Assembly (NCBI GenBank): GCA_029060585.1
Contig: JAIDTS010000402.1
Coordinates: 1 to 10,695 of the forward strand
Direction: 5' to 3'
DNA from: Muribaculaceae bacterium
Lineage (GTDB): Bacteria > Bacteroidota > Bacteroidia > Bacteroidales > Muribaculaceae
Length of the DNA stretch: 10,695 bases
A program made the position numbers and the translations under genes. This document shows positions 6,885 through 10,695 of this stretch, one piece after another; the stretch's first letter is position 1; each line of letters begins with the position of its first letter. The notes below the pieces were generated by a model. It was given only the letters and a program-made list of their open reading frames with translations, had not been told where the DNA came from and searched no databases.

Positions 6885-8549
6885 ATGAATTATAAATTAA
6901 TAAAATATGCGATGTGCGGGGCGGCTGCTTTCATGCTTGCATCCTGCAGCGACGAGCCACATGGAGTCTCTACCAAGCATCCCGTAGGAAGCGAAGTGCC
7001 GGAGGGACCGAGCTTCAGCGAAAATGATGACGTGACTTCACCCAAAGCAAATTTCCCCTTGACAACGCAGAAAGTGACCGTCAACACTTCTGCTGTGTTT
7101 CAGGAAATGGAGGGGTTCGCTGCATCGGACTGCTGGCTCCCCAACCAGATCGGGCAATACTGGACAGATAACCGCAACGAGATAGCCCAACTGCTTTTCT
7201 CACAGAATATATCATCAGACGGACAGCCGCAGGGTATCGGCCTTTCGATGTGGCGCGTCAATATGGGAGCAGGCACCGAAGAACAGGGAGACGACAGCAA
7301 CATGGCGCTCAACAACCGTGCGCAGAGCTATCTCTATACAGGCAGCTATAACTGGAACAGCTGTGCCGGACAACGCTATTTCATGGAGCAGGCTAAGAAT
7401 ATGGGATGCGAGAAGTTTGTACTTTTCAGCAACTCCCCTCTCGTACAGTATACGCTCAATGGAATGGGTTATTCCGACAACGGCGCCCACGGCAACCTTA
7501 AGGAGGAAGGATATGCGCAGTATGCGGCATATATGGCGGAAGTGGCAAAGCACTTCACTGAAGCCGGATATAACATATCACATATCTCACCTGTCAACGA
7601 ACCTCAATTTGATTGGGGAGTAGCAGAAAACGGCATGGCCAATCAGGAGGGTTCAGGCTGGCAGAACACAGAAATAGCCAAGCTTGTCAAGGAACTCGAC
7701 AAGGCACTTACTGAACGAGATCTTGACACATATATTATGATAGCCGAAGCCGCTTCCTGGAATGACGTCACCGGCGGAGGGAATGAACGATCTAACACTA
7801 TCAATGCATTCTATAATCCTTCATCAAACGCATATGTGGGTGACATCAAGAGACTGGACAATATCATCTGCGGCCACAGCTACTGGACGGAAGGGACATG
7901 GACAGGAATGCGACAGGTAAGGCAGCAGGTGGCTACCGCCGCCAAGGCACGTAACCTGAAGGTATACCAGACGGAATGGTCGATGCTCGGGGATGCTCCG
8001 GCAGAACTTGACGGCAACTATGAGAACGCAACAGAGTTCGATATAGCTCAGTATATGAGCCGCGTGATCCACAACGACATTACGGTTGCGGGCTGCGCAT
8101 CGTGGAGCTACTGGACCGCCATGTCGGTGGAGCGTTACGGACAGAAGAACCGTTTCGAGCTTATCAAGACAACACCTAAGGGTGGAGAATACAGCGATAA
8201 CTTCAAGGAGGGAGGATCGGTAACGGCCAATCCCAACCTATGGGTGCTCGGCAACTACAGTCTTTTTGTACGTCCCGGATATAAGCGCGTAGGACTGACA
8301 CTTGACGAGAACAAGGATTTCTTCGGATCGGCTTATACTTCACCTGATGGAAAGAAGCTGGTAGTGGTGCTTACCAATTATGACAAGACCAACGGCATCA
8401 CTATCGACATGCCTCGACAGGACGGAACCAAAGCCGTATTCTCATACACAACTACAGCTGAAAAGAAACTGAAGCAAGAGAGATTCAACCTTAACGACAA
8501 GGTATTCATCGATCCGGCGTCAGTCACTACGATAGTCTATTACTTCTGA
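6885..8549 (+). CDS. Surface-exposed GH30-family glycosidase lipoprotein
   Basis: This 554-residue secreted lipoprotein is probably a retaining endo- or exo-acting glycoside hydrolase of family GH30 that cuts a beta-linked glycan. The signal ends in MLASC (Cys21), followed by SDEPHG (surface-export-like) and a flexible linker to about residue 60. Typical GH30 landmarks follow: QEMEGFAASDCW (73-84), GLSMWRVNMGAG (119-130), and SPVNEP (235-240) with likely acid/base Glu239. Next come YQTEWS (361-366) with likely nucleophile Glu364 and LGNYSLFVRPGY (455-466), which leads into the C-terminal beta-sandwich. The MEGFAASD start and MWRVNMGAG segment look closer to Bacteroidetes endo-galactanase-like GH30 members than to xylanase or glucosylceramidase subfamilies; this is judgement from memory. 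Family known activities include beta-1,6-glucanase, beta-1,6-galactanase, xylanase and beta-fucosidase. An ATG at 6858 would add nine residues; 6885 gives a more normal signal peptide. It is the only recognised glycosidase in the window. Confidence 0.88.
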   Translation: MNYKLIKYAMCGAAAFMLASCSDEPHGVSTKHPVGSEVPEGPSFSENDDVTSPKANFPLTTQKVTVNTSAVFQEMEGFAASDCWLPNQIGQYWTDNRNEIAQLLFSQNISSDGQPQGIGLSMWRVNMGAGTEEQGDDSNMALNNRAQSYLYTGSYNWNSCAGQRYFMEQAKNMGCEKFVLFSNSPLVQYTLNGMGYSDNGAHGNLKEEGYAQYAAYMAEVAKHFTEAGYNISHISPVNEPQFDWGVAENGMANQEGSGWQNTEIAKLVKELDKALTERDLDTYIMIAEAASWNDVTGGGNERSNTINAFYNPSSNAYVGDIKRLDNIICGHSYWTEGTWTGMRQVRQQVATAAKARNLKVYQTEWSMLGDAPAELDGNYENATEFDIAQYMSRVIHNDITVAGCASWSYWTAMSVERYGQKNRFELIKTTPKGGEYSDNFKEGGSVTANPNLWVLGNYSLFVRPGYKRVGLTLDENKDFFGSAYTSPDGKKLVVVLTNYDKTNGITIDMPRQDGTKAVFSYTTTAEKKLKQERFNLNDKVFIDPASVTTIVYYF

Positions 8550-8565
8550 TCGCTGAAAATATATC

Positions 8566-8607
8566 AAAAGAAGGGAGATAATCCAATAGGGGTTTTCTCC
8601 CTTTTTT
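8566..8607 (+). terminator. Intrinsic terminator ending the PUL transcript
   Basis: The stem AAGGGAGA (8571-8578) pairs perfectly with TCTCCCTT (8596-8603). It can extend outward by a G-U pair and several A-T pairs between the upstream AAAG and the downstream T-run (8602-8607). The loop is about 17 bases. It starts shortly after the GH30 stop codon and precedes a separate promoter, so it marks the PUL boundary. Confidence 0.88.
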
Positions 8608-8616
8608 ACGTCATAG

Positions 8617-8647
8617 TTGTATAACATTAGATTTTTTAGTAATTTTG
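8617..8647 (+). promoter_or_regulatory. Bacteroidales-type promoter (TTG ... TAATTTTG) for the GT2 and Stealth genes
   Basis: TTG at 8617-8619 and TAATTTTG at 8640-8647 match the known Bacteroides primary sigma pattern TTTG / TAnnTTTG. The -7 element is a perfect match and the gap is 20 bases. Transcription would begin near 8653-8656, leaving a leader of roughly 12-15 bases before the GT2 ATG. The promoter sits between the PUL terminator and the GT2 gene, supporting an independent unit. Confidence 0.75.
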
Positions 8648-8667
8648 CAATCCAAAAACCTAAAAAA

Positions 8668-9675
8668 ATGGATAAGCCAAAGATAAGCATAATAGTGCCA
8701 GTCTTCAACATGCAGATGCATTTGAGAGAATGTCTTGACTCCATCAAAGGCCAGACCTTCTCAGACTGGGAATGTATACTCGTCGATGACGGCAGTACGG
8801 ATTCTTCCCCCGCTATATGTGACGAATATGCTTCTACAGATTACAGATTTAAGGTTATCCATAAGGAAAACGGCGGCTTGTCAGATGCAAGAAACGCAGG
8901 TCTTAGGCTGGCAGAAGGGGAACTAATAGGCTTCGTAGATTCAGATGACTGGACAGAGCCAGAGATGTTTGAAACGCTGTATGACCTTATTACTAAGACA
9001 GGAGCAGACATCGCGCAAATAGGATATATCAAAGAATATGTGGGGCGCCGATCCTTCAAGCACATAACACGAAAGAGGGAAGTGATAAGCGGCGAAGAGG
9101 CAATGCGTGAAATAGGATTCGACCATATTCCCAACTATGTATGGAACAAGCTTCATCGTAGGGAAATCATAGATTGCGACTTTCCTACAGGCCGGAACTT
9201 CGAGGATATTTTCGTATATGGACAATGGCTTAAGAACGTGAAAAAAATGGCACTGGATCCAACTCCATTGTACCACTATAGGATGAGAAAGGGAAGTATC
9301 ATCCACGCCGACGTAGCAAGAAACAGATATGATTATTTTCTATCATGTGTAGACCGCATGAAGATGCTCCAAACGCCCAGCACCAGCAACACTGATGTCA
9401 TTCATATCAATGCCTACATAAATAAATCGGCAGTCAACGCAGCAAAATTCATAGCACGAAGGGAGAAAGACAAATTACTGAGAAACGAGACAATTCGGAA
9501 AATCAGCGGTGATCTAACCGCCTACCCTTTGCCGTCGATGAGATATATGAAGCCTAAAACATGGTGGAGGGCAAAACTATTGAGACTCTGTCCGAACGTT
9601 TTTATCTCGTTGATGAACGCAGTATTTACATTTGACATCGACGTAAAGGACAGGGAGAAAAGATATTACGAATAA
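8668..9675 (+). CDS. Family 2 glycosyltransferase (GT-A fold)
   Basis: This 335-residue cytoplasmic or membrane-associated enzyme probably transfers a sugar from a nucleotide donor onto a growing surface polysaccharide. The N-terminal GT2 domain is intact: ISIIVPVFN (6-14), LVDDGSTDSS (38-47) for donor binding, NGGLSDARNAG (68-78) and the metal-binding DSDD (91-94). GRNFEDIF (175-182) matches the usual region of the catalytic base, and YHYRMRKGSII (202-212) is a common motif of capsule and exopolysaccharide enzymes. No transmembrane segment is evident. The ATG at 8668 is chosen because the longer reading frame begins at a TTG inside the promoter. By hand count about two-thirds of Arg codons are AGA or AGG, unlike susC, where CGC and CGT dominate. 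That fits the atypical composition often seen in surface polysaccharide genes. Donor and acceptor sugars are unknown. Confidence 0.9.
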   Translation: MDKPKISIIVPVFNMQMHLRECLDSIKGQTFSDWECILVDDGSTDSSPAICDEYASTDYRFKVIHKENGGLSDARNAGLRLAEGELIGFVDSDDWTEPEMFETLYDLITKTGADIAQIGYIKEYVGRRSFKHITRKREVISGEEAMREIGFDHIPNYVWNKLHRREIIDCDFPTGRNFEDIFVYGQWLKNVKKMALDPTPLYHYRMRKGSIIHADVARNRYDYFLSCVDRMKMLQTPSTSNTDVIHINAYINKSAVNAAKFIARREKDKLLRNETIRKISGDLTAYPLPSMRYMKPKTWWRAKLLRLCPNVFISLMNAVFTFDIDVKDREKRYYE

Positions 9676-9697
9676 TCCTTTTGGGAGTTTCAAGACA

Positions 9698-10690
9698 ATG
9701 GATATAGATTTTGTAGTGACATGGGTCAATATGGACGACCCGGACTGGAAACAGGAATTCGATAAGTATTCCGGAAGGAAGGACAACGAAAAAAACGGAG
9801 TTTCCGTAGCACGTTTCCGTGATTACGGTTTTCTGAAATACTGGTTCAGAGGAGTCGAAAACTTCGCTCCATGGGTAAGGAAAATCCATTTCATATGTTC
9901 CGGTAATCCTCCGGAATGGCTCGATCTGTCGAATCCGAGACTCAACATTGTCAGGCACAAGGATTTCATACCTGAAGAGTTTCTACCCACCTTCAATTCA
10001 GTAGTGATCGAACGATATATGTACAGAATCAAAGGGCTTGCGGAACATTTCGTATATTTCAACGATGACTTCTATATCATAAGGCCGGTATCTGAGCAGC
10101 GGTTCTTCCTCGCGGGGTTGCCACGAGACATAGCTGCGTTTCAATACAATCCGTCATGGTCACAGTATTACAAAAGAATCAAAAACAACATCCGCATCAT
10201 CAACCGACATTTCGATAAGAGAACGGTGATGAAGGAGTTTCACGATAAATGGTTTGATCCTTCCTACGGAAGCAAGGCCCGGATGAACTATCTACTTCTC
10301 CCCTACGGAAAGTTCATCACCCTTCGGGTGCCCCACAATGCCCAGCCTTACCTGAAACAGACTTTCAACGAGGTATGGTATGCTGCAGAAAAGGAACTTA
10401 CAGAAACTTCGGTCAATCGGTTCAGGAAAGTGACAGACTACACGCCGGAACTTTTCCGTACATGGCAGATATGCCGAGGCAACTTTATGCCCTACAACAC
10501 ATATCAGGACACCAAAATGTTTCCACTGATGGTGAAACCCAAACAGGCTGTGGAGGCAATCAGAAATCAGTCGTATGCGCTCGTATGCCTCAACGACAAC
10601 GTGCATATCCGCAACTACGACCAGGTCATGAGCAACATCAAAGAGGCCTTTGAATCAATCCTCCCAAACAAGTCAAGTTTTGAGAAATAA
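9698..10690 (+). CDS. Stealth-family sugar-1-phosphate transferase for capsule or exopolysaccharide
   Basis: This complete 330-residue protein belongs to the Stealth family. Its characterised members transfer hexose-1-phosphate from a nucleotide sugar to build phosphodiester-linked capsules, and relatives include animal GlcNAc-1-phosphotransferase. All four conserved regions are visible. CR1 is IDFVVTWVNMDDPDW at 3-17. CR2 runs about 39-135, with RFRDYGFLKYWFR, APWVRKIHFI, LPTFNS (96-101) and YFNDDFY (120-126). CR3 runs about 160-222, with INRHFDKR and PHNAQPYLKQTF. CR4 (about 265-305) contains YQDTKMF and ALVCLND (294-300). The start is fixed because CR1 begins two residues after Met. It follows the GT2 stop by 22 bases and almost certainly shares its promoter. 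Together they probably make or extend a surface glycan, although the rest of such a pathway is not in the window. The specific sugar cannot be predicted. Confidence 0.93.
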   Translation: MDIDFVVTWVNMDDPDWKQEFDKYSGRKDNEKNGVSVARFRDYGFLKYWFRGVENFAPWVRKIHFICSGNPPEWLDLSNPRLNIVRHKDFIPEEFLPTFNSVVIERYMYRIKGLAEHFVYFNDDFYIIRPVSEQRFFLAGLPRDIAAFQYNPSWSQYYKRIKNNIRIINRHFDKRTVMKEFHDKWFDPSYGSKARMNYLLLPYGKFITLRVPHNAQPYLKQTFNEVWYAAEKELTETSVNRFRKVTDYTPELFRTWQICRGNFMPYNTYQDTKMFPLMVKPKQAVEAIRNQSYALVCLNDNVHIRNYDQVMSNIKEAFESILPNKSSFEK

Positions 10691-10695
10691 TTAAG

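Noticed and set aside
8617..8667. TTG at 8617 as the GT2 start
   Set aside because: The extra 17 residues overlap the promoter elements and add nothing to the GT2 fold; MDKPKISIIVPVFN from 8668 is a normal family start.
8941..9306. 121-codon minus-strand frame inside the GT2 gene
   Set aside because: The opposite strand encodes a complete GT2 domain with all motifs; the antisense product has no recognisable features.

Overview
The window looks like Bacteroidales chromosome, probably a gut or oral member; the family cannot be fixed from this sequence alone. The clearest evidence is a SusC/SusD outer-membrane glycan-uptake pair. Other support comes from lipoprotein signal peptides with short acidic residues after the lipid cysteine, A/T-rich translation leaders with no clear Shine-Dalgarno sequence, and a TTG/TAnnTTTG-type promoter at 8617-8647. 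All seven recognisable features of coding type lie on the + strand, and six of them are complete protein genes.

Layout: 1-328 carries no gene. It holds degenerate tandem, inverted and direct repeats plus a run of eight C. Bases 329-6787 plus 6885-8549 form a compact polysaccharide utilisation locus (PUL). Its order is a Trp-rich surface glycan-binding lipoprotein (329-1945), a SusC-type TonB-dependent transporter (2031-5072), a SusD-type lipoprotein (5108-6787) and a secreted GH30-family glycosidase lipoprotein (6885-8549). A strong intrinsic terminator (8566-8607) closes the PUL. A separate promoter then drives a two-gene unit, a family 2 glycosyltransferase (8668-9675) and a Stealth-family sugar-phosphate transferase (9698-10690). 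Both of these belong to surface polysaccharide synthesis, not breakdown.

Working model (inference): the binding protein and the GH30 enzyme sit on the outer face of the outer membrane. GH30 cuts a beta-linked glycan, the binding protein and SusD capture the products, and SusC with TonB energy imports them. No exo-acting glycosidase, sugar transporter or regulator is present here, so the locus is either minimal or continues upstream of the window. The GT2 and Stealth proteins probably build a phosphodiester-linked capsule or exopolysaccharide.

The least expected signal is a set of degenerate heptanucleotide tandem arrays (consensus roughly TAATKVN). They occur in three PUL non-coding gaps: ahead of the first gene, between the binding protein and susC, and between susD and GH30. 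No clearly new biochemical system is visible. The points most worth following are those arrays, the unusually Trp-rich C-terminal module of the binding protein, and the substrate of the GH30 enzyme.
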